IMG/VR virus record: IMGVR_UViG_3300037087_000031
Span: 1-36,940 of that record
DNA: 36,940 bases
Origin: a virus
Direction: 5' to 3' (one strand)
The notes under the pieces were generated by a model, which worked only from the letters and a program-made list of their open reading frames with translations, was not told where the DNA came from and ran no database searches. Both the position numbers and the translations under genes were made by a program. Positions 28,399 to 36,940 of the stretch are shown piece by piece (positions within the stretch are counted from its first letter, which is position 1; every line of letters starts with the position of its first letter).

Positions 28399-29267
28399 TA
28401 TTTGTATCTTGGATTTATAACCTTGTGATAGTTGGTTCAAGCACCCCCATAGCAGATGCAACCGTATGGGCGACAAGTGATTCTGCTGGTCTAAACACTT
28501 TAGCAAGTGGGTTGACTGACACTTATGGGAATGTAACCCTGTCGTTAGATGCAGGAACTGTCTATTTATGGACACATAAGTCTGGATATAACTTCACCAA
28601 CCCAGCAACCAAAGTAATCTCTATTGGGGGTAGTGGTTCAGGCACAGGTACAGTTGCAACAGCAGGATTAGTAAATGCTTATTGTTCCCTTGAAGATTTG
28701 AAAACAATATGGCACGACACTACTTCTACAAATGACCAGCAATATATAGATGCAATCAACGCAGCGTCAAGGCTTATTGACCAGTATTGTATGCGTCAAT
28801 TCTACAAGACTTCTGGTGGCACAAAATACTTTGCAACCGATAGGTCAGATCAAGTGTTTATAGAAGATTTACTTGCAATTACTTCCCTTGCCACAGATGA
28901 CGCTTATGACAAGTCTTATTCACAAGCGTGGACAACTGCCGATTACTGGTTAGAACCTGTAAACGGTGGGGTTGATGGACTTCCATTTACACGAATTACA
29001 GCCACATTTCTCAATGGATTATATTTCCCAAATAGTAATAGGTGGGCAAGTTCATTTAGAGTAAAAGTTATAGGTGATTGGGGATTCAGTTCTTCTACAC
29101 CTTCAGTTGTTTCTACTGCATGTCGCATTCAAGCATCCAGATATTTTGACCGCAAGAACATTATCTTTGAGCAGGGTGGTGGAATGGGTGCAACCTTCAA
29201 GAAGTTAGGTACAGGTATTGACCCTGATGTTCAGACCTTATTAGCACAAGTAAAGAGATATATATAA
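28395..29267 (+). CDS. Head-tail connector gp6-like with added N-terminal beta domain
   Basis: A 290-residue protein. The C-terminal part (about 91-290) has the gp6-like connector pattern: YCSLEDLKTIW, DAINAASRLIDQYC and a helical end. The N-terminal part (about 10-80) has PIADATVWATSDSAG...GLTDTYGNVTLSLDAGTVYLWTHKSGY, which matches the carboxypeptidase-regulatory-like/Ig-like beta sandwich often found as surface decoration. A Gly/Ser linker (SIGGSGSGTGT) joins them. The domain fusion is unusual for a connector. Confidence 0.72.
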   Translation: MIFVSWIYNLVIVGSSTPIADATVWATSDSAGLNTLASGLTDTYGNVTLSLDAGTVYLWTHKSGYNFTNPATKVISIGGSGSGTGTVATAGLVNAYCSLEDLKTIWHDTTSTNDQQYIDAINAASRLIDQYCMRQFYKTSGGTKYFATDRSDQVFIEDLLAITSLATDDAYDKSYSQAWTTADYWLEPVNGGVDGLPFTRITATFLNGLYFPNSNRWASSFRVKVIGDWGFSSSTPSVVSTACRIQASRYFDRKNIIFEQGGGMGATFKKLGTGIDPDVQTLLAQVKRYI

Positions 29268-29701
29268 TGTCGCAAAGTCTATCTGCTGCAATCACAACTT
29301 TACAATCAGATATAGCTGCCCTGACGGGAATAGCAGGCGCACCTGCCACTCCTCCTGCACAGGCAGGCAACTTCCCAATGACCATAGCTTATGAAGGACA
29401 GGGAATTTGGGAGTTCAAGGAAATGGGTGCAGCACATTGGGGAAAATTATCTATCATAGTAGAGATTCATTTCCCGATAAACCTATGGGATGCAGCATTT
29501 GCTATTCTATATCAGTATAACGAACTCATCCCGAAGACTATTGCAAAGGCAATGTATAACAACAGTATTGGGGGCAACATTAACAACTACCAAGACATTA
29601 GAACCACTGGCGTTGTTCCTATGAAGATGGGCGATGTATCTACTATCGGTCAACGTTGGATGGTTGAAGGAATAGTTATCAAACAGGATTTGAATATATA
29701 G
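29267..29701 (+). CDS. Tail terminator/head-tail joining-like protein
   Basis: A 144-residue protein in the position of a neck or tail-terminator protein. It has an N-terminal helix, then a mixed alpha-beta part (GIWEFKEMGAAHWGKLSIIVEIHFP) like small tail-terminator proteins. The ATG lies next to the connector stop. Confidence 0.58.
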   Translation: MSQSLSAAITTLQSDIAALTGIAGAPATPPAQAGNFPMTIAYEGQGIWEFKEMGAAHWGKLSIIVEIHFPINLWDAAFAILYQYNELIPKTIAKAMYNNSIGGNINNYQDIRTTGVVPMKMGDVSTIGQRWMVEGIVIKQDLNI

Positions 29702-29709
29702 GAGTTTGT

Positions 29710-29892
29710 ATGCTTATTTATAAAGGCAAAGGTAATTTCTGGGCTGGTATTCCAGCCAGAGATTTGGATGATGAAGAAGTGAAAGCGTTAGGGGGTGAAG
29801 AGAAAATACTATTAACGGGTGATTACATTCGCCCTAAATCAAAAGATGAACCAGCACCAAAAGATAAAAGTGCGAAGTTCGCAAAGGAGTAA
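29710..29892 (+). CDS. Small hypothetical tail-region protein
   Basis: A 60-residue protein with a beta-rich start and a Lys/Pro/Asp-rich tail. An AGGAG ribosome site is present. The last codons contain a perfect palindrome and read Ala-Lys-Phe-Ala. Confidence 0.6.
   Translation: MLIYKGKGNFWAGIPARDLDDEEVKALGGEEKILLTGDYIRPKSKDEPAPKDKSAKFAKE
29871..29883. repeat. Dispersed palindrome, perfect copy
   Basis: TGCGAAGTTCGCA, just before the tail tube gene. Confidence 0.9.
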
Positions 29893-29896
29893 TTAG

Positions 29897-30901
29897 ATGG
29901 GTGTAAAACTTTTACGTAAATTACAGTTGGGGTTAGAATCCCCTGCTGGCACGCCTAACCTGACCTCAACAGTACAGATGAGAATGGAAAATGGCGTTAT
30001 AGATGACCAACGCACACTAAACTTTGTTCCCGAAGATGTGGGCTACTTATCCTCAGTTGACCGCACCGTAACACCAAAGTTGCTTGCAGCCGTAAATCTG
30101 GATGGGGCAGCCACTTATGAACAACTACCCTACTTGTTTGAGATGGGTGTAAAACATGCCACTCCAGCCAAAGACGGCACAGGCTCACAAACTGGATATA
30201 TTCGTGACTATTCCCTACCAACAACCGCACCTAATACATTAAGCACCTACACCGTAAAAGGTGGTAACGACACACAGGCAGAGTACATGGAATATGCCTT
30301 CTGCGACAACCTTGAACTATCAGGGAAGTCAGGCGAAACCATGCAAATGAAAGCACAGTTGTTTGGCAGACAGGTTACTAAAGGAACGTTCACGTCGTTA
30401 GCCAACCAGTCAGTCAGCGATATTCTATTCCAGAATGGAAAGTTGTATATTGACCTTATTGGGTCAACATTAGGCACGACACAAGTTTCAAACACATTGT
30501 TAGGGATGGATTTGAAACTAAAATCAGGCTGGATTCCACGCTTCACAGCGGATGGAAATAAGTATTTCAGCTTCGTTGAATGTCCAGGCCCAATCGCATT
30601 AAGCGTTGACTTCACATTCGAGCATACTTCTGGTGTGGTAGCTTATAAAGACGCATGGATAGCTGAAACCGCCAAGAACATTCAGATAGCGTTTTCCGGC
30701 CCAGCAGTGGCAGTAGCAGGTGTAGTTTATACCTACAAGTCCCTGATTATAAACATGGCAGGTAAATTCAGTAAGTTTGCACCACTCGGCAATGATTCGG
30801 GTGTAGATACTTATGTAGCCACGTTTGAAGCCAAGTATGACCCGACTTCAGCTACATTTGCAAACTTTATTGTAGTGAATGAATTAGCTGCATTAGCATA
30901 A
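29897..30901 (+). CDS. Major tail tube protein
   Basis: A 334-residue beta-rich protein (LGLESPAGTPN at the start; two similar halves with LSVDFTFEHTSG and NLELSGKSGE segments) in the standard tail-tube place, before the chaperone pair and tape measure. The size fits tube proteins with an extra surface domain. A good ribosome site precedes the ATG. Confidence 0.8.
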   Translation: MGVKLLRKLQLGLESPAGTPNLTSTVQMRMENGVIDDQRTLNFVPEDVGYLSSVDRTVTPKLLAAVNLDGAATYEQLPYLFEMGVKHATPAKDGTGSQTGYIRDYSLPTTAPNTLSTYTVKGGNDTQAEYMEYAFCDNLELSGKSGETMQMKAQLFGRQVTKGTFTSLANQSVSDILFQNGKLYIDLIGSTLGTTQVSNTLLGMDLKLKSGWIPRFTADGNKYFSFVECPGPIALSVDFTFEHTSGVVAYKDAWIAETAKNIQIAFSGPAVAVAGVVYTYKSLIINMAGKFSKFAPLGNDSGVDTYVATFEAKYDPTSATFANFIVVNELAALA

Positions 30902-30911
30902 GGAGATTAGA

Positions 30912-31187
30912 TTGAAGATAACCAGCAAGAAATATGGCGAGTTAGAATTTCCCGAATCCCTATCACAAGACCAATTAGAAAAATACTACCAAACAATCCA
31001 CGACATTACAGAAGCAGAAAAGAAAGACTGGCGCAGTTCAGCCGAGTTCCGCAGGGTTGTGTGCATGGCAGCTGTAAAAATGGGTTGGATAAAAGGGCCT
31101 GATTGGAATGATGCCAGAAGTGTTACTTGGACAGGCAACAGCATTATCACGTATGTTAGTGGATTTGAAGTAGTCAGCCCAAACTAA
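30912..31187 (+). CDS. Tail assembly chaperone, short (gpG-like) form
   Basis: A 91-residue acidic helical protein that starts with TTG behind AAGGAG. It ends with UAA straight after the slippery CCCAAAC. It corresponds to phage lambda gpG, which coats the tape measure with its frameshifted partner. Confidence 0.8.
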   Translation: MKITSKKYGELEFPESLSQDQLEKYYQTIHDITEAEKKDWRSSAEFRRVVCMAAVKMGWIKGPDWNDARSVTWTGNSIITYVSGFEVVSPN

Positions 31188-31501
31188 TACTGGCAGCCGC
31201 AGACCACGCAGAGTGGGACAGCAAGAAAAAGCACAAGGAAGAAGATACTCCCCCACAACGGCTGCCTGATCTTGAACTTGCGAGAAATTGTGAATACTGG
31301 AAGTGCCTGCCCCGACAGGGAGGTTTATTAGACCAACCAGCAGGATTGATGACAAGGTTACGAATCGTAATGAATGTCTATAACTCCATAGTCTTATACC
31401 ATAGAACGCCGTCTGATAAAGTCGGCGATTTTATGATTAACTACCCAAATGAATATGCCACATTCAAATATATCCAGAAGTTAAGGAAATCCAATGTCTG
31501 A
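30912..31501 (+). CDS. Tail assembly chaperone, -1 frameshift (gpGT-like) form
   Basis: If the ribosome slips back one base on CCCAAAC (31178-31184), it bypasses the UAA at 31185 and reads the -1 frame to the TGA at 31499-31501. That adds about 105 residues and gives a product of about 196. The extension has Trp/Cys-rich and helical segments and no independent start with a ribosome site. It fills an otherwise unexplained 300-bp gap before the tape measure gene. Confidence 0.82.
31178..31184 (+). promoter_or_regulatory. Programmed -1 ribosomal frameshift site
   Basis: C CCA AAC in the zero frame, the classic X-XXY-YYZ heptamer, directly before UAA. The -1 frame is open on both sides of the site. 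Confidence 0.85.
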
Positions 31502-33314
31502 TGTAGAGATGCGTATTGTCATTAATGGGGTTGATAATGCTTCGCCTGTAATAAAGCAGATTACAGATGCACTAAATGGCATGAACGCATCCCAGACAAG
31601 CTCTGCCAACCAAACCAATTCTATTGCAACGGCAACTCGGTCAGCCTCAGATGATGCAACCTTGTCATTAAAAGGGTTAATGGGAGAGTTTGCTCAGGTT
31701 GGCGCCGTAGTAACAGCAATAGCTATGGCAGCAAAAAAGACGTTTGACTTCGCCGAAGAAGGGGCGCAGATTACAGAGTTAGAGAACGAAACAACTAATC
31801 TCGCCCGTCTTACTGGTTCATCTTCTCAAGCAATGACCGATGCAGTTAAATCAGCAACTCTAAATACTGTATCAGATTATGAAGCCGCAGGCATGGCTAA
31901 TAAAATAATGGCTGCCGATATGGGATTATCTGTTACACAAGTAGGAGATTTAGCAACAGTTGCAATGTTTAAGTCACGAGAGTATGGTGTAGCTGTTACG
32001 GATGTAATGGGCAATCTTACGAAGGCTATGATAGCCCTATCTCCTCGTATGTTAGCTGCGTATGGAATTATTGTTGACCAAGCAGATGCGGAGAAAGCAT
32101 ACGCTGATTCGTTAGGCGTTAGTACAACTTCCCTTACTCGTTTGCAAAAAGTACAAGCAGAAGAAACAGCTATTGTTTCTCAAACAAACGAACAGATAGC
32201 AAAGACAGGCCCATTAGTGGCAACACAGGCAACAGTTCTTGAACAGTTTGCTGCAAGTCAGAAAACCCAATGGGATCAGGCAAAACAATCAGTTGCGGAT
32301 TTTATAGAGCCACTTATAGAAACACAAAATGTAGAGGCTTTATTAGTTAAATTACACAAAGAAGGTCAAGTTTCTGATTCAGATTATTGGTACACATTAT
32401 CTCGCCTACAATGGGGAATTGCGGACACAAAGAAAACGTACAATGATTTGATGGTAAAAGAAAACCAATTAGAAACAAACCATAATGAAATAATGCAAGC
32501 TGGATTAGTGGCCGGAGTTGGACAATTAGAAACAATAAAATCTGCCGTAAATGAACTTCAAGCATGGCCAGATATTTCTGGCACAATAACATATTCAGTT
32601 AAGGTTGTTGGGTTAGACCCAAATATAGTAACAGATGCAATTAAGAATATTCAAACATTAAATACGCAAATAGTATTAACGGGTGAGGGCGCAAACGAAG
32701 TTAAGCCATTAAATGCTATTCTTTCTGCAATATCAAAAACATCTGCTGATACGGCAAATTCCTTAGGCAAAGAAGCAGCCCCAGCTCTTTATAATATGGC
32801 TATTGCTGCTGGTCAAATGACACAGGCAGGCGCAGTTAAGGGGTTAGAGGATTTGGGTTTTTCTTCTAAGGGCGCAACGGCAGCACTAAAGAACACAAAG
32901 GATGCAGCGGGATCACTTAATGGCGTTTTAGCAGAGGGAGATATTTATATTATCACACATCATATTGATGTATATGGAACTGGAACGTATGCAATTCCTG
33001 GATATGAAAGTCAATCTGGCGGTGGTTATGGTGGTCGTGGTGGCCAACCACAAATATTAGGGCCACAAGGTGCAAACGGGCTTGATATGGATGTTGGTAG
33101 TGGGTATCCCAATGATAGATTTCCATTTTTAGCACAATCTGGTGAGCATGTCAAGATAACCCCTGCTGGAGAGAATAGTAACGGAGCAACTAATATCAGC
33201 TTAACATTTCCTAACATGACTTTATATGGCGATCAGAAAACAATAGAGTGGACACTAAAACCAGCCATTAAGAATGTACTGCGTGAAGCATTGCCTAATC
33301 ATAGGATTGTCTAA
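31494..33314 (+). CDS. Tail tape measure protein
   Basis: A 606-residue protein, helical and Ala/Gln/Thr-rich, with a hydrophobic segment near 65-85 and a Gly-rich C-terminal part (about 500-530). It lies between the chaperone pair and the distal tail proteins. Tape measure length sets tail length; about 600 residues would give a tail of roughly 90 nm. An AAGGAAAT ribosome site precedes the ATG. Confidence 0.85.
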   Translation: MSDVEMRIVINGVDNASPVIKQITDALNGMNASQTSSANQTNSIATATRSASDDATLSLKGLMGEFAQVGAVVTAIAMAAKKTFDFAEEGAQITELENETTNLARLTGSSSQAMTDAVKSATLNTVSDYEAAGMANKIMAADMGLSVTQVGDLATVAMFKSREYGVAVTDVMGNLTKAMIALSPRMLAAYGIIVDQADAEKAYADSLGVSTTSLTRLQKVQAEETAIVSQTNEQIAKTGPLVATQATVLEQFAASQKTQWDQAKQSVADFIEPLIETQNVEALLVKLHKEGQVSDSDYWYTLSRLQWGIADTKKTYNDLMVKENQLETNHNEIMQAGLVAGVGQLETIKSAVNELQAWPDISGTITYSVKVVGLDPNIVTDAIKNIQTLNTQIVLTGEGANEVKPLNAILSAISKTSADTANSLGKEAAPALYNMAIAAGQMTQAGAVKGLEDLGFSSKGATAALKNTKDAAGSLNGVLAEGDIYIITHHIDVYGTGTYAIPGYESQSGGGYGGRGGQPQILGPQGANGLDMDVGSGYPNDRFPFLAQSGEHVKITPAGENSNGATNISLTFPNMTLYGDQKTIEWTLKPAIKNVLREALPNHRIV

Positions 33315-35453
33315 TTGGCTCGTTACGGGACTGCACTTTATAATACCTTTTTGTATGGCGTTACTCCATACACGCCTAACAACCTATGGTACATAACAGT
33401 TGACTGGAATAATGACGGTGCTTATGACGGGTACAACGAAGGTATGCGGTGCATTGACCTTGAAGTACGCAAGGGTAGAAAAATTCCTGTCATGTCAACT
33501 GGCAGTGGGTTTGAGAGAAACGAAGTTGGCGAAGTTCGCATTGTATTAGATAATTATGACGGCAGGTATGATGCTTATAATACGAACTCAATCTATTATC
33601 CCAATGTAGCGCAGGGTAGGTTTGTTCAGATAGGGGTCAAGGTTGGCTCAGCAGGAACACCAAAGCCATTATTTACAGGCAAGATTTACGACATTGACAC
33701 GACTGGATATGGCACTCCAAATCGTACTTGTACCTTAACAATTAGAGATGGGTGGGATTTCTTACAGAATAAGAAAGTAGATATTGCAGTAGGCACTACT
33801 TACACGACTGGCACAGCTATCAGCGCAGTATTGACTGCTGCGGGGTGGCCATCTATCTGGGGGTCAAGCATAGCCACTGGTGCAGATTCAATGCCTTACT
33901 TCTGGTGTAATGATAAAACAGCTTCAGATGCAATCAACGAAATCAACGAAAGTGAATTTGGGATAGTCTATATTGCAGGCAACGGACAATTTACTTTTAT
34001 TGGGCGTGGCAGCGTGCCTTCTCCCACATTGTCAGTAACCCAATCAAGTCTATTAAAGTTGATAGATGTTCCTCAACCCTCAAAGGTTGTCAGAAACTAT
34101 ATGACTGTAAATATCTATCCGAGAATATTACAGTCAACAGTCTTGATGTATACTCTCGGCGATAAGCCGTTGATTCCTGCCAACTCATCCATTACGATAA
34201 TGGGCGACTTGACTTATTCAGGCAGGTCAGTAGCTTCTAACAGCGTTACAACTCCAGTTGCACAGAATATCTACCAGAACATTAAGACAATTTCGTTCAC
34301 GTCTGCCACAAAAACAATAGCTGATTCTGCCAATGGACTGGCAGGTTTTACAGCAGGAATGAAAATCTTTGTAACCAATGCAAAGACACCTTCCAATAAT
34401 GGCACATTTACAGTATCCACAAGCGCAGCAGGTTCATTAGTTGTATCAGAGGCATTAGTAGATGAAACAGCAGGTGCAAGTGTAACCATTGAGCAAGCGG
34501 TGTCATGTTATAAAGCCAATGCTTTAGCGGATGGCTCAAGTACAGACCTGACTTCTGGAATCAGTATAGTGGCAACCCCACTCGGTACAAAGATTAAGAA
34601 TGTAATAACCAACTCTGGTGTAGCAGCATACTTAACACTTTGCAAAGTAGTTGGAAATGCCATAGATTGCCCGTCTGAATCTAATGCAATATATGACGGT
34701 TCTGGTGGCGGTGAGATATTATCGTTCCTGTTAGATACGCCGTGGATGTATAATTCTACTTATGCTAATAACTATGCAGTATTCCTAAATAGTTACCTGA
34801 ACACTAAACAACCTTATCCTATCGTGCAGTGTCAGGACAGGGCAGATATTCAATATATACCAGAACTATTTGACACAATCAATGTTGACATACAGAAGTT
34901 AGGAATAACATCTGTTCAATATAGAATGTGTTATGTGGATTACAAATGGTCATCTGAAAATGGTCAGTCAGTAGTAACCACATGGAATACTGAGAAACTT
35001 CCTACTGTCAACGTAGTTAATACTAATAATCTTGTTACCAATGCTGGGTTTGAATCTAATAACTTCACTGGTTGGACAAAAACCACAGAAACAAATGGCG
35101 CATGGAGTATAGTTACATCGCCAGTTTTAGTAGAAACTTATGCCCTAAAGTGGACACCAACCGTGTGGCAAAATCTTGGGGTTATCACAAGTGATAGAAT
35201 TACAATATTAGATTCCAGACAATATATTATCAGTGGTTATCTTTATAACGCTTCTATTAATAATGTAGAATATATAAAGATAGAAGCTAAATGGTATAAC
35301 GATCCAACCGCAGGAACTCTATTGAGAACTGACCAGATTGGATATATGGATGATAATGTTACGTCTGGGTGGCTTGGTTATTCAGGAGTTTTTACTCCTC
35401 CAACTGGAGCAATAAGAGTGGCTATTGTAATTACGGCTTGGGATGTGCAATGA
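33315..35453 (+). CDS. Distal tail/hub protein with carbohydrate-binding C-terminus
   Basis: A 712-residue protein with TTG start directly after the tape measure stop. The N-terminal 200 residues (NLWYITVDWNNDGAYDG...EVGEVRIVLDNYDGRYDAYN) are typical of distal tail or hub proteins that read the tape measure end. The middle is a multi-domain beta region. Residues about 575-710 (NAGFESNNFTGWT...) look like a carbohydrate-binding-module type jelly roll (CBM4/9-like), which may bind host wall sugars. A near copy of the palindrome lies at 33528-33540. Confidence 0.75.
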   Translation: MARYGTALYNTFLYGVTPYTPNNLWYITVDWNNDGAYDGYNEGMRCIDLEVRKGRKIPVMSTGSGFERNEVGEVRIVLDNYDGRYDAYNTNSIYYPNVAQGRFVQIGVKVGSAGTPKPLFTGKIYDIDTTGYGTPNRTCTLTIRDGWDFLQNKKVDIAVGTTYTTGTAISAVLTAAGWPSIWGSSIATGADSMPYFWCNDKTASDAINEINESEFGIVYIAGNGQFTFIGRGSVPSPTLSVTQSSLLKLIDVPQPSKVVRNYMTVNIYPRILQSTVLMYTLGDKPLIPANSSITIMGDLTYSGRSVASNSVTTPVAQNIYQNIKTISFTSATKTIADSANGLAGFTAGMKIFVTNAKTPSNNGTFTVSTSAAGSLVVSEALVDETAGASVTIEQAVSCYKANALADGSSTDLTSGISIVATPLGTKIKNVITNSGVAAYLTLCKVVGNAIDCPSESNAIYDGSGGGEILSFLLDTPWMYNSTYANNYAVFLNSYLNTKQPYPIVQCQDRADIQYIPELFDTINVDIQKLGITSVQYRMCYVDYKWSSENGQSVVTTWNTEKLPTVNVVNTNNLVTNAGFESNNFTGWTKTTETNGAWSIVTSPVLVETYALKWTPTVWQNLGVITSDRITILDSRQYIISGYLYNASINNVEYIKIEAKWYNDPTAGTLLRTDQIGYMDDNVTSGWLGYSGVFTPPTGAIRVAIVITAWDVQ

Positions 35454-35478
35454 AATTTTATATGTTAGGAAAAAATAG

Positions 35479-36129
35479 ATGAGTGATATACAATCTAATC
35501 TTGCAGGTGCTACTAATCTTGGGTATAACATAACTTCATTTTCTGGAACTGTTGCATCCAGCGGAGTTAACAGAATAGCAGTGGTTATATCAATAGGTCA
35601 ATACGCCAATGCAGATATGTTCTATGTAAATGGCGTTTCAATGAGTATTTCTGCTTCGCAAATCAGGTGGAATGGTCAATACTATGATTATCAATTTGAG
35701 CAAGTTTGGACACTTATAGCACCACCAGTTGGAACTCTCACAATAACAGGAACAGCAAATAGTGCTATTTCTTGTGGAGCAGGAGTGATGGTTTTTAATA
35801 ACATAAATCAGGTTTCCCCAGTAAAAGAAGTACAATCACATAGTTATATAAGTCATGTAACATTTTCAGCAGCAGACACCTCTGGTGCAATGGTAGCTCT
35901 TGGTGGAAGTGGTGGTTTACCATCTGGATTTACTCAGATAATGATAGAGAGTAACTTCTCGCAGGGTGTATATAAATTATTACCAACAGCAACACAATAT
36001 GTAGATTTCAATAGTGGCGCAAACAATTCTACGCTTGCAGTTAGTTTTAGGTATGTAACTCCAATCGTTCCTAATGGCAATACGATTGATTGTATTTCAG
36101 TAGTACAAACAACAACGGGGGTTTACTAA
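35479..36129 (+). CDS. Tail-tip protein, similar in style to the gene at 83
   Basis: A 216-residue beta-rich protein, Gly/Ser/Thr/Asn-rich, with GTVASSGVNRIAVVISIG and GVMVFNNINQVSP. This pattern is common in repeated appendage domains of phage tails. It has a ribosome site TTAGGAAA. It may bind the receptor. Followed by a palindrome and a terminator. Confidence 0.62.
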   Translation: MSDIQSNLAGATNLGYNITSFSGTVASSGVNRIAVVISIGQYANADMFYVNGVSMSISASQIRWNGQYYDYQFEQVWTLIAPPVGTLTITGTANSAISCGAGVMVFNNINQVSPVKEVQSHSYISHVTFSAADTSGAMVALGGSGGLPSGFTQIMIESNFSQGVYKLLPTATQYVDFNSGANNSTLAVSFRYVTPIVPNGNTIDCISVVQTTTGVY

Positions 36130-36137
36130 TGTAAGTT

Positions 36138-36150
36138 TGCGAAATTCGCA
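36138..36150. repeat. Dispersed palindrome, intergenic copy
   Basis: TGCGAAATTCGCA, the only perfect copy outside any gene. It lies 8 bases after a stop codon and 20 bases before a terminator. Confidence 0.92.
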
Positions 36151-36169
36151 AATCAGGCAGTTCGTTCAG

Positions 36170-36199
36170 AAACGCCTCTCTAACCAAGAGGCGTTTTTT
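36170..36199 (+). terminator. Rho-independent terminator in the tail-tip region
   Basis: A 9-bp stem AAACGCCTC/GAGGCGTTT with a 9-base loop and a following T-run. The next gene starts 19 bases later, so it is likely a partial terminator that lowers downstream expression. Confidence 0.85.
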
Positions 36200-36217
36200 A
36201 TTATATAGAGGTAATTT

Positions 36218-36865
36218 ATGTCCTACCCAGCAAGTTTAGATTCGTTCAGCGCCCGTACCGACAATTCCGATACCGTAATGGCGGCGGATGTTAACGGCTT
36301 ACAAGTAGCCGTAGTAGCATTAGAAACCCATATTGGCACAACTACTGCGCCAAAAATAATGGCTGGCTGGTTCTATATGATGTCAGGTGGTAATCCGGCA
36401 GTTACCAATGGTTGTACTTCGCCTGCCAATCTGGAACTGCCTACTTATAAAGCTACATTGAAACCACCTGCATTTGATAAAGATACTGAGCAGTATATGG
36501 ATTTTATTCATCCCCTACCAGATGATTACAACGCCGGAACAGTTACAGCGATAGTTTACTGGACACACCCAGCTACGACCACAAACTTCAAGGTAGCGTG
36601 GGCTGTCAAGATGGTGGCGATTGCAGATTCCGCAACGCTTGATGCAGCTTTTGGCATAGCACAACAGACTAATGATACTGGTGGAAACACTAACTATCTT
36701 TATATATCCCCTGCCACTGCTGCTATTACTATTGGCGGTGCACCCGTAGCAGGTAATATGTTAATAGCAAGAGTTTATCGGGTAGCCGCAGACGGTACAA
36801 ATGATACTCTTGCAGTTAATGCTTATCCATTGAATGTCAAAGTTACATATGTAAGGACAGCCTAA
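36218..36865 (+). CDS. Tail fibre/baseplate-like protein
   Basis: A 215-residue protein with N-terminal DSFSARTDNSDTVMAADVNGLQVAVVALE, a pattern widespread in phage tail fibres, where the first helices bind the tail tip and help trimerisation. The rest (about 50-215) is a beta-rich domain. An AGAGG ribosome site precedes the ATG. The product ends in the terminal repeat. Confidence 0.72.
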   Translation: MSYPASLDSFSARTDNSDTVMAADVNGLQVAVVALETHIGTTTAPKIMAGWFYMMSGGNPAVTNGCTSPANLELPTYKATLKPPAFDKDTEQYMDFIHPLPDDYNAGTVTAIVYWTHPATTTNFKVAWAVKMVAIADSATLDAAFGIAQQTNDTGGNTNYLYISPATAAITIGGAPVAGNMLIARVYRVAADGTNDTLAVNAYPLNVKVTYVRTA

Positions 36866-36940
36866 ATGATAATTCTCTATGCGAGGGCAGGATAAATGGC
36901 AATTAGTATTAATGACACTAAAACATATTCTGGCACAAGC
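36814..36940. repeat. Terminal direct repeat, right copy
   Basis: Identical to bases 1-127. It carries the first 15 codons of the gene that is complete at 83. Confidence 0.95.

Noticed and set aside
1-36940. Integrase, attachment site or CI-type repressor
   Set aside because: No tyrosine or serine recombinase motif and no classical repressor was recognised. Small HTH-like proteins exist but do not prove temperate control.

Overview
This window is a complete genome of a small tailed bacteriophage with a long, probably non-contractile tail, assembled as a circle. The first and last 127 bases are identical, so the unique sequence is about 36,813 bp and the ends join inside the tail-tip/lysis region. 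The virion genes are of HK97 type: small and large terminase, portal, protease-capsid fusion, gp10- and gp6-like connectors, tail tube, frameshifted chaperone pair and tape measure. No integrase, excisionase or CI-like repressor was recognised, so a virulent life style is likelier but not proven. Strong AAGGAGG-type ribosome sites, a GH25 lysozyme and a GAAC-N4-GTTC (LexA-like) box point to a Gram-positive-like host such as Bacillota or Chloroflexota. That host call is weak.

Layout. A non-coding control region of about 960 bp (15305-16267) separates two divergent arms. The minus-strand arm (15304 down to 2477) holds about 30 tightly overlapping early genes. These include a replisome-organiser-like protein, a DnaB-type helicase, a VRR-NUC nuclease, a Lar-like anti-restriction protein, a ParB-like HTH protein, a metallophosphoesterase and many small zinc-ribbon proteins. 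The arm is interrupted at 6351-6950 by a structured stretch that contains an apparent stand-alone RNA with its own promoter and terminator. The plus-strand arm (16268 through the circle join to 2389) holds packaging, head, tail and lysis genes, and meets the early arm at a bidirectional hairpin (2409-2438).

The most unusual part is a cargo cassette of about 4.3 kb (18952-23221) placed between the large terminase and the portal. It encodes an HNH endonuclease, two related glycosyltransferases, a NovU/TylC3-like C-methyltransferase and a thiamine-diphosphate enzyme split into separate Pyr and PP chains with no central domain. A third glycosyltransferase follows the capsid gene directly. Together these look like a phage-borne sugar-modification system acting on the virion or the host surface.

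A second signal is a dispersed 13-bp palindrome, TGCGAANTTCGCA. There are nine perfect copies plus near copies across both arms, in several reading frames, so it is conserved as DNA and not as peptide. Other notable features are a CCCAAAC -1 frameshift site in the tail chaperone, a 250-nt promoter-to-terminator leader before the capsid gene, iteron-like repeats in the control region, a family of extended -10 promoters, possible leaderless genes and a remnant of a DNA methyltransferase.
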